DNA of 64,000 nt from assembly GCA_963930645.1 (NCBI GenBank), contig OZ005654.1, positions 268,112,700 through 268,176,699 of the forward strand, given 5' to 3'. This document shows, piece after piece, positions 11,804-23,137 of this stretch. The translations under genes were made by a program, and so were the position numbers. The notes beneath the pieces were generated by a model. It ran no database searches. It was not told where the DNA came from and saw nothing but the letters and a program-made list of their open reading frames with translations. The stretch's first letter is position 1. Each line of letters starts with the position of its first letter. The DNA is from Salticus scenicus (lineage: Eukaryota > Arthropoda > Arachnida > Araneae > Salticidae).

Positions 11804-12954
11804 CAGTCGACTCGCGTTATAACGACATTGTGTTATAACGACCCAACGCGATATAGCGACCTTTTGAAAAATCCCGATTGACTTCCAATCCTATTTCATA
11901 TTTGATATAACGACCAGAAAAAAACAACACTCTTGGTATAACGACCTAGTAAACGACTGTAATTCCTTCAATTCAGGAGGTGATCTTTACTTAAAAAAAA
12001 AAAAAAAGAGAGAGAGAGAGAGAGAAAGGCAGAGAGAGATAGAATCTGACGAATTTTCCTTCGTCAAGAAAATGAGATGCAGTTTGATGTTAGCCTTTTA
12101 ATTGTAATCCGAACTACATAAGCTGATTGGTAAGAAAAAACTACAAAAAAAAAAAAAAAATCAGAAATCACTTTTCAACAGATTTTCTCAAATTCAGGGA
12201 GTGTGAAGAAAGTTCATCTAATGTTCCTCGTAAAGATTATTGACAGTGGAAAGGCAAAAGGAGTATTAAATGTAGAAAGCAATGAAAACATGAATTATAT
12301 TCCAAAAAGTAATCCTACAATCGAAAATGAGCTGCGAAAATACGTAACAAACTTTCGGATAGTTTTGAAAAGAAAATTATGCAACTGAATAATTTGAAAA
12401 CAGCATTCGTTTTAAAAATTCTTCTTTCCAGTTTCAAAATTACATCAAAACTCGATTATTGCTTTTTTCATAAAATATTAAACATTTAATTAGTTGTTCA
12501 TAAATAGATAGGAGAATTTGTTTTTTGTACAGTATGTACACAATTCATGCCCCTTCTTTTCATTTTTATTATGTAAATTTTATCAAAATAAAATTATTCT
12601 TTCATTTAAAATTTTTATGGTGCCACTTATACTTTATGGTACACATATACTGTATAATTAATTCAAAGGGTCATTGGAATCATTATTTCCATTTTCGTCA
12701 AATTTGAGAAAATTATAATGTTTTTCATTTGTTAATATTTTTAATTGATTTTAATTTTAAAATTTTATTTCACTTAAATTTCTAATACAATTCATATTTT
12801 GCATGCAGCATGCCATTTACAACCAATATCAAACCAAATTTAATGAAAAGGCATCATTGGAAAATTATTTTCGATTTATTTGATATAGCGACCATTTGAT
12901 ATAACGACCCAAATTCAGTTGTCCCGATGGGGTCGTTGTAACGCGAGTCGACTG
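11804..12954. mobile_element. pogo/Tigger-like DNA transposon, decayed or non-autonomous
   Basis: The ends are CAGTCGACTCGCGTTATAAC (11804 on) and the complement of CAGTCGACTCGCGTTACAAC (12935-12954). The right flank is TA and the left flank is TG, so one base of the TA target site is mutated. Subterminal copies of ataacgacc or atagcgacc lie at about 11833, 11851, 11903, 11938, 12883 and 12900. CAGT ends and TA target sites fit the pogo/Tigger group of Tc1/mariner elements. The only open frame (12203-12388) has no recognisable DDE or CENP-B motif. A (GA)n tract is at about 12007-12026. Confidence 0.8.
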
Positions 12955-13343
12955 TATATTCAGAAATATATTCAATTTAAGGATTATTTTTTACTTGGTG
13001 ACTAAGATATTACTTACTCTTCAATTTGTTAGTGGCGCCTCTTTTGTCTTTGGGAGAAAATTTTCGCTGAAATATGTACTGTATAATATGCTCTTTGCAC
13101 CATACAATTAAAATAAAAATCCATTATTTATCCTAAAATTTAATTATTTCCCTATTACTTAGTTATCTAAACTTTTTAACTGTTTAAATATTTTTTAGCA
13201 ATTAGATTATTAAGGTGAATATATTTTAATGAAAGTCAAATTTAGTGATTAGCCAAATTTATGATGTTAAATAAAGATTTTTCATAACAATGCATGAATA
13301 TTTTCTAGAACTTCATATGAAAAAAAAAAAAAAAAATATTACC

Positions 13344-13387
<44 letters not shown>

Positions 13388-14378
13388 GCAATTATTTTAA
13401 ATCTCATGAAAAAGCAGTATTAAAGAATACTATATAGTTTAAATTGCATAATTATAAAAAATTACTTAAATTCTGCTGTGTCTTATCTTGTTTATCCAAA
13501 GAGAAAAATATATGGTATATCTCATGGCTTTAAATGTAATTATCAAATTCGATCACGATGTAACAGAAAAAAGAGAACATAAGAAATGAAGTATTTAATT
13601 GATATTGATTCCGAAAATCGCATAAATAAAAAAACACACTAGTCTACATATTAATTACTCTAAGTTTTTTTCTTTATTTTGTACAAATTGTGTTCCGTAT
13701 ACGTAATCATTTAATTAAAATCGTATGATTAATTCCCTAAAATAATTATCTTACAGAATAAAACCAAAGTTCTAATGAAATGGCAAGAGTATTTGTTCTT
13801 TTTTATATTATGCAGTGCGAAAAAAGTGATTATTTTTCTTATTCCGTTATTTATGTCTTTAGTTGCTAGTAATTATGGAAGAATTTTTTGTTTTCTTTTT
13901 TTTCCTGTTTTTGAGAACTTATAAATTGCAACAAATAATTAGATTAGGAAGAAAACACACAAAAAAATTGCATCATTTGTTTTCTTTAGCTACGTTTTAT
14001 TAATTATTAATTAGAATTAGAATTTAAATATATTATTATTGTACTCGTTACATTTTTAAAATTGTGTGATTTGCATCAAATTTTAAGTTATTACGAAATC
14101 TGGGTAAAAACATATCAATAAATAAAATATTATACTTTTATTGTAAAAGTCTTTTTCGGCATTGCTTAACTACAAGTAGATACGGTAGAAAATACGTTCT
14201 TATATAATTTTATGTTACAAAAAGATAAAGTATTAATGATAAAGTATAAAGGGAAAAAGTATAAGGAAAAACAAATGTCGCCTCATCTAATAATATTTTA
14301 GGGGGATATGTATGCAAATTTTCAGAGTGAAGATTTTTGCAATTTATATATACTATTCTTATGTATACTATTTTATAT
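12955..14378. other. AT-rich region, no gene
   Basis: I see no coding signal or RNA gene. Long poly-A tracts lie at 13320-13336 and about 13348-13385. The rest is apparently unique AT-rich sequence. Confidence 0.5.
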
Positions 14379-14379
14379 T

Positions 14380-14772
14380 TTATATCTGTACTGATAAATA
14401 TAAAGGATTTAAGTCCAAAAATGTCGATTTTGAGTTAAGTACATAGTCAGACTCAGAAAAAAATTCTCTATCGATTGGTACAAAGGATTTAAATCCATGT
14501 CATTTAGTGTTTGAGAAATTCCCTTGGTAAAAAAAGATTCAAGTCAGAAATTTAGCATTAATCTTTAGTATAAAATATTTAATTTAATTTTTTCACTTTA
14601 TTAAATGAAGTTTGACAATCACTGAATGGTATAAAGGGTATAAATCAACATAATCCTTTTTTCCTTAACGATTCTTCTGATTAGTTTTTAGTTAGTTTAA
14701 CTTTATTCTTCGTCTCCTGAAAAATCAAGAATATAGACTTAAATCCTTTATACTTATCACTACAGATATATA
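14380..14772. mobile_element. MITE with about 36-bp TIRs
   Basis: The left end tatctgtactgataaatata(aaggatttaagtcc) pairs with the right end (ggacttaaatcctttatact)tatcactacagata with few mismatches. A 16-bp word tatatatactattctt occurs just outside both ends, at about 14345-14360 and 14768-14783. The interior has no coding capacity. The superfamily is not assigned. Confidence 0.65.
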
Positions 14773-15855
14773 TACTATTCTTTTTCAGGAATATTAGTTA
14801 CGTTTTCTAAAAGCAAAAGTTAAATTAAATACTTAAAAATTAACTTTATGAATTTTAAATTTATATAATCACAGAAAAAAGTATTACGACTACTGATTTT
14901 AGATTTTAAATAACAGTAAAAATTGCATATTTGGGAGAAGAAAATAACTTTTTTAAAATAGGAAGAATAAGCTTTAAAATATAAAGAATAAGCTTTTTTT
15001 TAATTCAAAAAGAAATTATACTCCTGACTTTGAAAAAGACAAATCGTTTGCTTTTCAATATGTGGTCATGAAATTTCCAAACAATACCTAAGACTGTAGT
15101 TCATAAATGTCTTTAAATTGAATTACAATAACGTTTATGTGCCTGTTGTTGGTATTATCGTGTATCTATTAAATGCTAAATTTTTTAACGTTATTAAATT
15201 TTTCACTTTACATTTACGTATATATATAATGGAATAATAATAAAAAGCGAATATAGACAGTATAAAATTTTTAGCATATCAATAGAAAAGAATAATTTTT
15301 AGAAAAGTTTGCCAGGAAAGAAAAAAAAAAATAAAAAATAAATAAAATAAAAATAAATAAACAAATATAGCTAGAACACATTCAAACTTGCCGTGTAAAT
15401 ATCCAAATGCTTGGTATGAAAAATTAATATAAAGTTTGCATCTTAAAACAGTGAATTTTAAAATTACGGTAAAAACATTAACTTTTCGAAAATTGTTAAT
15501 ATTTTCAGGGGAAATGTAGTTTTTGAGATCTTCATGATGTAAATATAAAAAAAAAAGTAATATAAATGAAGTTGAATCAAATATTCAATACGGACAATAT
15601 GTAATCGAATATAAAAATTGATTGCTGTGAAAATTTAATTTTTTTTTTCCAGATAACGAAAAATCAAAATTCAAAATTCCCCTGCAAATACTTTATCGAC
15701 AGTGTATATTGTTACATATTCGACTGATCAACACGCAACTGAAATACCTCGAGAGAATATCGAAGTTAAAGTGTTTTATGAAATTCGATATTTAAAAAAA
15801 TCCGTTCATTTTAAGATAAAATATTTTTAGACCTATGTCTTGAGTAAAATCTTTT

Positions 15856-15887
<32 letters not shown>

Positions 15888-15979
15888 AAATGTAATTATT
15901 GAGAAATTCCATGAAAATAAATTTATCTGTATATAAAATAGAAGATTTTACAAAATTTTCATATATAAATATATTTTGT

Positions 15980-16016
<37 letters not shown>

Positions 16017-16327
16017 ACAGTAATTTTTGTGAATTAAAGAATGATAAATATGGAAAAGTTAAGCAAAATTTTACTTATTGAATGGTTTTCTTTTCATGAA
16101 TGAATGTTCTTTAAACTTAAATGCAATGTTTTGCAAACGTTTATTTAAAACATATTAATGATAAGAATTTTAACTTCATATTCAGAGGTACTAAATTAAA
16201 ATATTCAATAACTTCAAAAATCCTTTTTAAATGTAAAAATATAAAAATTAACAAATTCTATTTTGTCGAGAATATTTTAGTAATGACTATATTTTAATGT
16301 ATTTCATATTTTAATTTTCATATATAT
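14773..16327. other. AT-rich region, no gene
   Basis: Only AT-rich sequence and simple repeats are seen: poly-T at 15851-15867 followed by (ATT)n, and poly-T at 15981-16013. The frame at 15899-16081 reads through the poly-T tract and is not credible. Confidence 0.5.
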
Positions 16328-16495
16328 TGTTACAAAATTGTAAATAATTGTGTTTATTTTTGTATAGATTCTTTCAGAGAGGCTTAGTAAGTTGATAAAG
16401 TGCTAATTTTGTGCATTTCTAGTCGTTTTAGCATTAAAATAGCCTAATTTCCCCTTAAAAACGCATTAAAAAGCTCCAATAAGGCAGGTAATGGA

Positions 16496-16557
16496 TTTGG
16501 CGCCAAATTTGGAGACATTTCCCTCCTTGGCGATTTTTTTGGCGACCTTGGCGAGAA
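16496..16557. promoter_or_regulatory. E2F-type palindrome and TTGGCG cluster in LTR U3
   Basis: A perfect palindrome TTTGGCGCCAAA (16496-16507) matches the E2F consensus TTTSSCGC on both strands. Three more TTGGCG words follow within 50 bp (about 16529, 16541 and 16550). The cluster lies about 100-160 bp upstream of the TATA box. Confidence 0.5.
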
Positions 16558-16650
16558 AATCCTTATTAGGGATATACCAAATATGGAAGCTCTAATCTCA
16601 TTGGCTGATGAGATACGGAAATTTCTGGAACTTTCCACACTTTTCTACAG

Positions 16651-16662
16651 GGGTATATAAGG
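16651..16662 (+). promoter_or_regulatory. TATA box of the solo LTR
   Basis: GGGTATATAAGG is a strong TATA match. It sits in the right place relative to the inverted CCAAT motif upstream and the AATAAA signal 230 bp downstream. Confidence 0.7.
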
Positions 16663-16886
16663 AGCGCTTTCTCGCCAAGGCAAGTTAGTTCAGTTCAGTC
16701 TGAGATCAGCTTCTGTCAATGTTGCATTACTTTGAGCCTCTTTGGAAGAGACTTGCTTTATGTGTTATTGCTATACAATTTGTACTGTGGATTTGCTATT
16801 GACAGCTGTTGTTTAAACTGTGTTTACTGGTTGAATTGAAGCTGATACTTGGTTTATAGACCTGTATTTTTCTGGAACTTTCTGTG

Positions 16887-16892
16887 AATAAA
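16887..16892 (+). terminator. Poly(A) signal AATAAA of the solo LTR
   Basis: AATAAA lies 66 bp before the LTR end and is followed by T-rich sequence (gagtttttgtaagtttcg), as expected at an R/U5 border. Confidence 0.6.
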
Positions 16893-16958
16893 TTACTGAG
16901 TTTTTGTAAGTTTCGCCTTTAATTCTCGGACAACTCACGAACCCCCAAGTACGCAACA

Positions 16959-16983
16959 ATATATATATATATATATATATATT
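16959..16983. repeat. (AT)n microsatellite
   Basis: A pure AT tract lies directly after the LTR. It was probably the insertion target. Confidence 0.9.
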
Positions 16984-17313
16984 GTAACAATAACAAAATA
17001 GTGCAAAAATTATAATTTGATTAATATTTCACTGCCGTACCCAGATTTTTTGAAAAATTCAACAACCAAAAATTACTAAGAAGCAATCTTTAACTTAAAA
17101 ATTGAATAAACTCTGAACTATTTTCTCATAAAAATTGTGTACAAACTTTAAAAATTCATTTCATACTCTATTGTTTTTAAATAATTATTTTTAACGCTAA
17201 TTCTTATTGATATTTAGTATTTATTCTATACTATGTCTTTGAAGTGCCTATAAAACGTTAAAAGAAATTTTATTTCTTACTCTATAACAATAGTATAAGA
17301 AATTTTACTAATA

Positions 17314-18885
17314 CACTGCGTGTCATAAATATACCTAACCTTGTGTTTTTCATTGAAACCTTAAGATATCGGATATTATGCAAGTAGTTTATTAGTAATA
17401 TTTTTGCATTATGAAAGAATAATCTGATTTTTAAATAGAAACCGGGAAATATTTTTACAATATTAAATGAGTGTTCAGATATCGAAATCTGAACATTGTG
17501 TGTCGTGTCATAATTATACCTACAGTGCTATATTTTTACACTTTTCGTTTTCGTAAAAAGCCTATTGCGATGTTTTTCAAGAATGCCACGTGGCAAGGAA
17601 CTAACTGAAGTTGAAAAAGCTCAAACTGAATCTTTACGTGTTGCATGTAAAAGTTATACTTTTATTGCAAACCACCTACATCAATCCAAGGGATGTATTC
17701 AAGATTTTGTTACAAAGAGGCGGTCATATGGCATAAAAAGACGAAGTTGTCGTCCTAAAACACTGACTCAACGAGAAGAAAGGCAGATTTATATAATTGC
17801 ATTGAATTCAACAAAATCTGCCAGTGAAATTAAAGCAGAGTGCCAACTGCAAGTGAGCAAATCTACCATAATCCGAGCTATACATCGAAATCCTAATTTG
17901 AAGAGGGAGAAAATGACTTCAGCTCCAAAATTAAAGGCGGAACACAACATTCAGAGACTGGAATTTGCTAAAAACAACATGAGCATCGACTGGAATATGA
18001 TTCGTATTTTTCTCTTTTCATTAATCACTTGTATAATATGTACCAAACCTTATATATTTTCATTGTACAGATCATATTTAGCGACGAAAAAAAATTTAAT
18101 CTGGATGGACCTAATGGATTTAAACACTATTGGAGACATCTGAGGAAAGAAAAACGTTATTTCTCCAGAAGAAATTTTGGTGGTGGAAGTATTATGGTAT
18201 GGGATGCTTTCTGTAGCCGAGGAACTCTTCCACTTCCATTCACTTCATCAAAGATGAACACCAACGACTTCGTTAGTGTATTAGACACACATTTACTGAC
18301 ATTTTTGAGAAGATTTCGTCGCAAAAAGTACACTTTTCAGCTAGATAATGCAAGCATCCATACAATTTTCACCTCAATGGTTTACAGTCAATCACATTCA
18401 AGTATTAAAATGACTCGTCTGCTCTGAATCCAATGGAAAACCTTTGGGGAATAGGTGTACGCGAGATAAATGCCAATAACAAACAATTTCATTCTACAGA
18501 TGAACTTAAAGCTGTAATTTTGAATGTCTGGTTCAAAATTGATGCACAAACTACAAGTAACCTTGTTCATAGCATGATTAATCGCAATTTTCAGTTAATC
18601 CAGAGAAATGGAAATGTAATTGATTATTAAAGATGTACTATTTTTCATATAATCTTTGTTTTTCTTTGGGGTAGGTATATTTTTGACAGTCTGCAAACAC
18701 ATGTTTTTCACTTTTTTGTATTTAAAACAAAATACGTCCGATATTATTCAGGTCAATTGCTTTTATTTACGAGTTATAGATGTACAATAAAAAAAAAAAA
18801 AAAAAACTAATGCCAATCAAAAAGATTTAATTTCAATATCACGAAACTAAAATTTCAAAAGTACGTATATTTATGACACGCACTG
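17314..18885 (+). mobile_element. Tc1-like transposon with IR/DR ends
   Basis: The 1572-bp element begins CACTGCGTGTCATAAATATA and ends with the complement of CAGTGCGTGTCATAAATATA. It is flanked by TA on the left and CA (mutated TA) on the right. A second, inner motif cgtgtcata(a)ttatacctac lies at about 17504-17524, and its inverted partner gtaggtatatttttgaca lies at about 18672-18689. Each end therefore has two transposase-binding-like repeats, the IR/DR arrangement known from Sleeping Beauty-type Tc1 elements. A single transposase reading runs left to right. Confidence 0.9.
17583..18630 (+). pseudogene. Tc1-like transposase, frameshifted
   Basis: The start MPRGKELTEVEKAQ (ATG 17583) is typical of the family. 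The N-terminal HTH region runs to about residue 120, ending SAPKLKAEHNIQRLEFAKNN near 17980. A frame change follows, and the catalytic part reads IIFSDEKKFNLDGPNG (first Asp), GGGSIMVW, FQLDNASIHT (second Asp), then shifts frame near 18375 and again near 18405. The last part reads NPMENLWG (catalytic Glu) and ends ...NVIDY (TAA 18628). After correcting the frameshifts the second Asp and the Glu are about 34 residues apart, which fits DD34E. At least three frame breaks make it inactive. A short extra segment at about 18000-18065 may be an insertion or an unspliced intron. Confidence 0.88.
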
Positions 18886-19799
18886 CATTATAAATAATGT
18901 ATTTTTTTTTTTTTTTTTCAACTTTTATGATTCAGTCCTATTCTTTATGTTATTAGTTATTGTTATTAATTTGGAGGAATAGATTTTTATAATCCCCAAC
19001 AAAAATCAATTTTATATCTCTATTAACCATCATAATGGCTCCGTGTATGCTGTATTACAATTGTTATAAAACTTGTATTGAAAAAAATCTTCTCTCGTTT
19101 AAATTTTAGAATTCCATTCTTTTTTTTTTTTTTTTTTTTCAAAGTGATACTGCAAATTTGAATAGTACTGTTATGTACATATTTTTTTTCTTATTATTTT
19201 TAGCATGATTGGAATACAATATTGTTAGAGGGAAATCGGCCTACACTTTTAAGAAGACTTTCTATAGTCGTTCGAAGATAACTACTTGGAAAGTTAGATG
19301 TGTGTGAGGATGTGACTTTGAAATCATCTTTAATGTGACTGAGTAAATGAAATATGTTTCTTTTAGTGTAAAAAATAGTAACATGTTTGTTTTTCATAAA
19401 TGTCGTAATATAGGAGTATAGATTTACATTAATGAAAACGCTAAGTTATAAAAGATACGCGTTATACTTTTACATTTTTACACAAACAACAAAATATACG
19501 ATTAAAAATAGTTATTATGAAACCTAAATAAACTTCATAAAATATATTGTGTGTTAATTATTTACTTCTTTTTATACTAAAGTCAAAAATATGTATGAAC
19601 ATTTAACTTAGAAGATCCCGTTAATTAAAAGTTTAAAAAAAATAATGAAGTTGCATGTTTCACGGACGTTTTAAAGAAATATTTGAAAATTGATACAAAC
19701 AACTCTTATTAGTTGTATTCTATGATGATGAATTGCAAAAATAGATACTATAAAATAAGTGTGTTTTTATTTGGTACTAAAAGGAATTTTATTGGTGTA

Positions 19800-19836
<37 letters not shown>

Positions 19837-20023
19837 AACGAGTACCCATTTCCGCGTTAATAAAATAGAAATTGAAAATAATCATGACATTTAAATAAAA
19901 TAAAAAATAGTATGTTGTGGTCACCACATGACTTTCTTCTATATTTTCCTATACAAATTCATTCAGCAGAAATTGAAATAATCAAATATTAAAATTATTT
20001 CCCATAATGAACGCACACTGATA

Positions 20024-20060
<37 letters not shown>

Positions 20061-20063
20061 TAA
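18886..20063. other. AT-rich region, no gene
   Basis: Nothing is supported beyond poly-T tracts (about 18902-18918, 19121-19139 and 19803-19835) and an (ATT)n tract ending at 20060. Confidence 0.5.
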
Positions 20064-20270
20064 GAACTAAATTGTCTCAAAATAGCTCCGAAACAATATA
20101 TACTTACCATTTACTCATTTTTGAGTATAGTGACATGTCAAAAATAGGGATATTAGGATTTTTATTGGTCAACCCCCTTTTTGAGCATGTCAATATACTC
20201 AAAAATGAGTACATGGGTTTTCCAATTTAAGTATATATTGTTTCGGAGCTATTTTGAGACAATTTAGCTC
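20064..20270. mobile_element. Young palindromic MITE
   Basis: The terminal repeats start GAACTAAATTGTCTC and GAGCTAAATTGTCTC. The words caaaatagctccgaaacaat (left) and attgtttcggagctattttg (right) are exact complements, and similarity extends for about 80 bp per arm through an inner pair around ctcatttttgagta. High arm identity suggests recent origin. The target duplication is unclear. Confidence 0.75.
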
Positions 20271-20499
20271 ATTTTTAAGAAACCATTTTTAACAGTGCAG
20301 ATTGTAGATTTCGATTTTTTATTTATTTATTTTATTTTATTTTATTTTATTTTTTTCACATAGAAGTATAATCTAAACGTCCAAATAAGTTCAATTTTGT
20401 ACTCTACTAACGATATCTGAATAAATACGCTTGTTTTTTAATAAAAAAAATAGGTAACTTTGTTTTAAATTGTCGAAGATGAATGGTTCAAATAATCAT

Positions 20500-20600
20500 T
20501 TTAAGGGTATTGACGAGTACCTCTGAAAGGCACCCGTATTGCCAATTTGCTCCGGTTGCGCCCCGTTGCATTCCAGAAGCATTGCTCCTGCATGTTCTAT
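20500..20600. other. GC-balanced patch of unknown origin
   Basis: The words ggcacccgtattgcc and gttgcgccccgttgc stand out from the AT-rich surroundings. No open frame or RNA fold is recognised. Confidence 0.3.
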
Positions 20601-20744
20601 TTTTTTTTTCCTTGTTGACTATTACTATTATAAAGAATCCTTTTTAATTTCATAGTGGTTCGTAAAAAAAAAAAAAAAAAAAATTCTAAACGTGTACGTT
20701 TATAAGAAAATTTGACTACACCACCAAGTTAAAAAAAAAAAGCA

Positions 20745-21025
20745 ACTTGGCAATGCCACCTGGTAGACAATTATCACCAAAAGTTGAATAACTCTAATTT
20801 ATGCCAAGGTGTAACTACATATCAATTTATATAAATTTTTATGCAGTAGCTCTTGAGGTATAGTTGCCACAAAAATTTATCACGCACAAACAGTCAATTT
20901 CTAAAAATGGTCCAATTATGTTCCAGATCTTTCAAAAGTATAAGTCCATCGAAAACACAGAATCAAAACATTTACAAAAGCAATACTTTCTTCTATTGAA
21001 TATAGAAGAAAGCAAAACGAATTAT
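20745..21025 (-). repeat. Hairpin-ended modular repeat, partial copy
   Basis: On the minus strand it begins with a perfect hairpin, CTTTCTTCTAT-loop-ATAGAAGAAAG (20986-21012). This is followed by GTATTG, the tcgatggacttatac... module and the core unit found at 50.2-54.9 kb (tatgcagtagctcttgaggtatag, aaaagttgaataactctaat). It lacks the far end. Confidence 0.7.
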
Positions 21026-21246
21026 GTGAAAATAATGAAAATGCTATTTTAATGCCTTAAATTAAAAGAGAAAAAAACACAATTTAAGGTTCATTTAATG
21101 CGCTGTATATTAAAATTCTTATCAAATATATTTCTTTCTCCTTTTTCAAAAAAAGGCACGAATTTCTATATAATTTTTCCCTTTATTTTATTTATTTTAG
21201 GTTACTCTAATTAGTTAAATTACAACAATTAAAAATTAAATAAAAT

Positions 21247-21284
<38 letters not shown>

Positions 21285-21509
21285 TATTTTAGGTTTATAC
21301 ATAAGCAAAGTCTGTCAGAAAATTAATGGCAATGACTATCTGTCGCAAACAAAATAGAGCTACAAAGACGATACATAAGTTTGAAAGGAACAGACATTAA
21401 TCATTAAAAAAAAAAAAAAAACCTGATATTAGATTTTGTTTTATAACTTTATATTTTTTGTATAGATTCTCCATTCTGACCAGATTTAGTTCCTTGATAT
21501 TTATTTTTG
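21026..21509. other. AT-rich spacer
   Basis: No gene is seen. Poly-A tracts lie at 21252-21281 and 21405-21420. Confidence 0.5.
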
Positions 21510-22535
21510 CTTTCTCTTACCCATAAGGTAGAGAAAGTATTGTTTTGGGTCAAATTTTCGAACGCGAGATTTTGTTATATTTACACGTTTTGAGGTCCCC
21601 TGAATGCGAAAATCATGTTTTTAGCAAATGGTCTGTGTGTCTGCGCGTGTGTGTCGGTGTCTGTGTGTCTGTGTGTGTGCTTGTGTGTGTATCTGTCTGT
21701 TATCAGCATATCTCAAAAACAAATTATGGCAGAAAGTTCAAACTTGGTTTTCTAAATGTGTATCATATAGGGATGCTACAGTAAGATTTTCGTTAAGATC
21801 AAGCAAATGGTTCGTGTACAGGGACAATCAAGAGAATTCTAATACATTACGTCTATGGGGGAAATTTCAGGTAAGTAGAGTTTGACGTCTATAGACTGCA
21901 CTAAACCGAATGAATCGAATATATATTTTTTGTAATAGAGATAGTTAACTGTGAAAATTTTTTTTGTGTATGTAGGAGCCGCGCCTCCTCCCCTAAAGGG
22001 GGACAGTAAATTCTCATGATGGGTATCTTTCAAAAGAGCTCGCCAAAACCTTTAAAACGAATGGTTGAACCATCGATCTGCGATAATTTAAAACAAAGTT
22101 ATTGATTTTTTTTACTTTTAACGAAAAAAAAAATCGTTTTTTTTTTTTTTTTTAATATTGAGAATAAAATGGACTTTTTTTTTTATTTGGTGTTATACTA
22201 CTTCTCTAACATGGAAATCGTCTGAATTATCATAAGAGATAATATTTTTAAATAATAATTTTAATAAATTATTTTTTGAAAAGCAGAATTATTTTTTAAT
22301 AACCGAATTAAATTCTATATAAATGTAGGTGCATTAATGAAACGGGGGGTTGAGGTTGCGGTAGTCCCCCTCACACAGAACTAATTATCATATAAAACTC
22401 TTCAGAAGCCTAATATGAATTGTTTAACACAGGTTTACATAATGGTACTCGTTATCTTACCTTTTAATCTGTAACCTGTATTTATAGTATTAAATTTCAG
22501 GGTAAGAGAAAGTCGTGTGAGTGACACACCAGATT
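21510..22535 (+). mobile_element. Hairpin-ended modular repeat, copy A
   Basis: It starts CTTTCTCTTACCC...GGTAGAGAAAG (a hairpin), then AAAGTATTGTTTTGGGTC, ACACGTTTTGAGGTCCCCTG and a (TGTCTG)n tract. It ends GGGTAAGAGAAAGTC, a second hairpin GTGTG-AGTGA-CACAC, and CAGATT. The first 13 bases are the exact complement of 22500-22512. Copy B at 27176-28217 is a close relative along its full length. The open frames read through (TG)n and are not genes. Confidence 0.85.
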
Positions 22536-22877
22536 ATTTTTAAGATAAAAAGGGAACTAAAAAGAAAACGAATAAAAAAAAAAAAAAATAGAGGAATAAA
22601 TTAAGCTTCTGATTACTGTAAAATTGTCTTACGTCAACAGATATGAATCATGTTTCTATTTTAAGAAATTATGGGAAAGATAGGAAGGCTATGTAAAAGA
22701 ATTTGTGACTCATTTTGACGAGGCGTCTGGCTATAAGATAAAATTTATTTAATATTGTTTATTTTTTGAGTTTTTGATCCATTTACACTATTTTTTTTAT
22801 TATTTTTATTTTTATTAAGCACGTCTTGTTTATAATTTGGAGTTTTGAGAATTACAACATTTAAATTAATATCTTAA

Positions 22878-23133
22878 CTACCCCGCGCGTATATATCCGC
22901 CTCACTTAGCCGATGCGTTAACTGCACTTTTCCAAAATACGGATATATCTCATGACAGCTAAGATCTAACTTTTTTTTTTCTTGTGTGCGTGTGTGAAAG
23001 CAAACTTTTTTTTTTTTTTTTTTTTTGATTAAAAAGTGTGTCCCTTCTTTGCCTCCAATAACTATGCGCGCCTGTTTGAAAAACGGTGTCATTGGGAAGC
23101 GACTCTCGAAAGTTTTTCTCGGCAGGTAAGGAG
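22878..23133. mobile_element. Possible TTAA-flanked (piggyBac-like) MITE
   Basis: TTAA flanks both ends (22874-22877 and 23134-23137), and the segment is richer in GC than its surroundings (ccccgcgcg near the left, ctcggcaggtaag at the right). Terminal similarity (CTACCCCG against CTCCTTACC) is weak. Long T tracts interrupt the middle. Confidence 0.35.
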
Positions 23134-23137
23134 TTAA

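Larger units (their letters stand above)
16328..16958 (+). mobile_element. Solo LTR of a retrotransposon
   Basis: The 631-bp unit starts TGTTAC, ends GCAACA and is flanked by ATAT on both sides, which fits a 4-bp target duplication although the flanks are AT-rich. It carries a TATA box (16654-16660), an inverted CCAAT motif (CATTGGCTG near 16600) upstream of it, a likely start region after 16680, and AATAAA at 16887-16892. This is the U3-R-U5 order of a plus-strand LTR. No primer-binding site or gag/pol follows, so internal recombination has probably removed the body. The clade (Ty3 or BEL) cannot be told. Confidence 0.8.

Noticed and set aside
12203..12388. Transposase exon in the pogo-like element
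   Set aside because: No DDE, CENP-B or HTH motif can be read in it, and it is too short and AT-rich to call.
16598..16625. CTGATGAG ... GGAAA in the solo LTR as a hammerhead core
   Set aside because: The bases between the two boxes cannot form stem II, and no stem I or stem III partners are present. It is probably chance.
21545..21885. Open frames in copy A (and at 27152-27494 in copy B) as Cys/Val-rich small proteins
   Set aside because: They read through a (TGTCTG)n tract inside a dispersed repeat and differ between the two copies.
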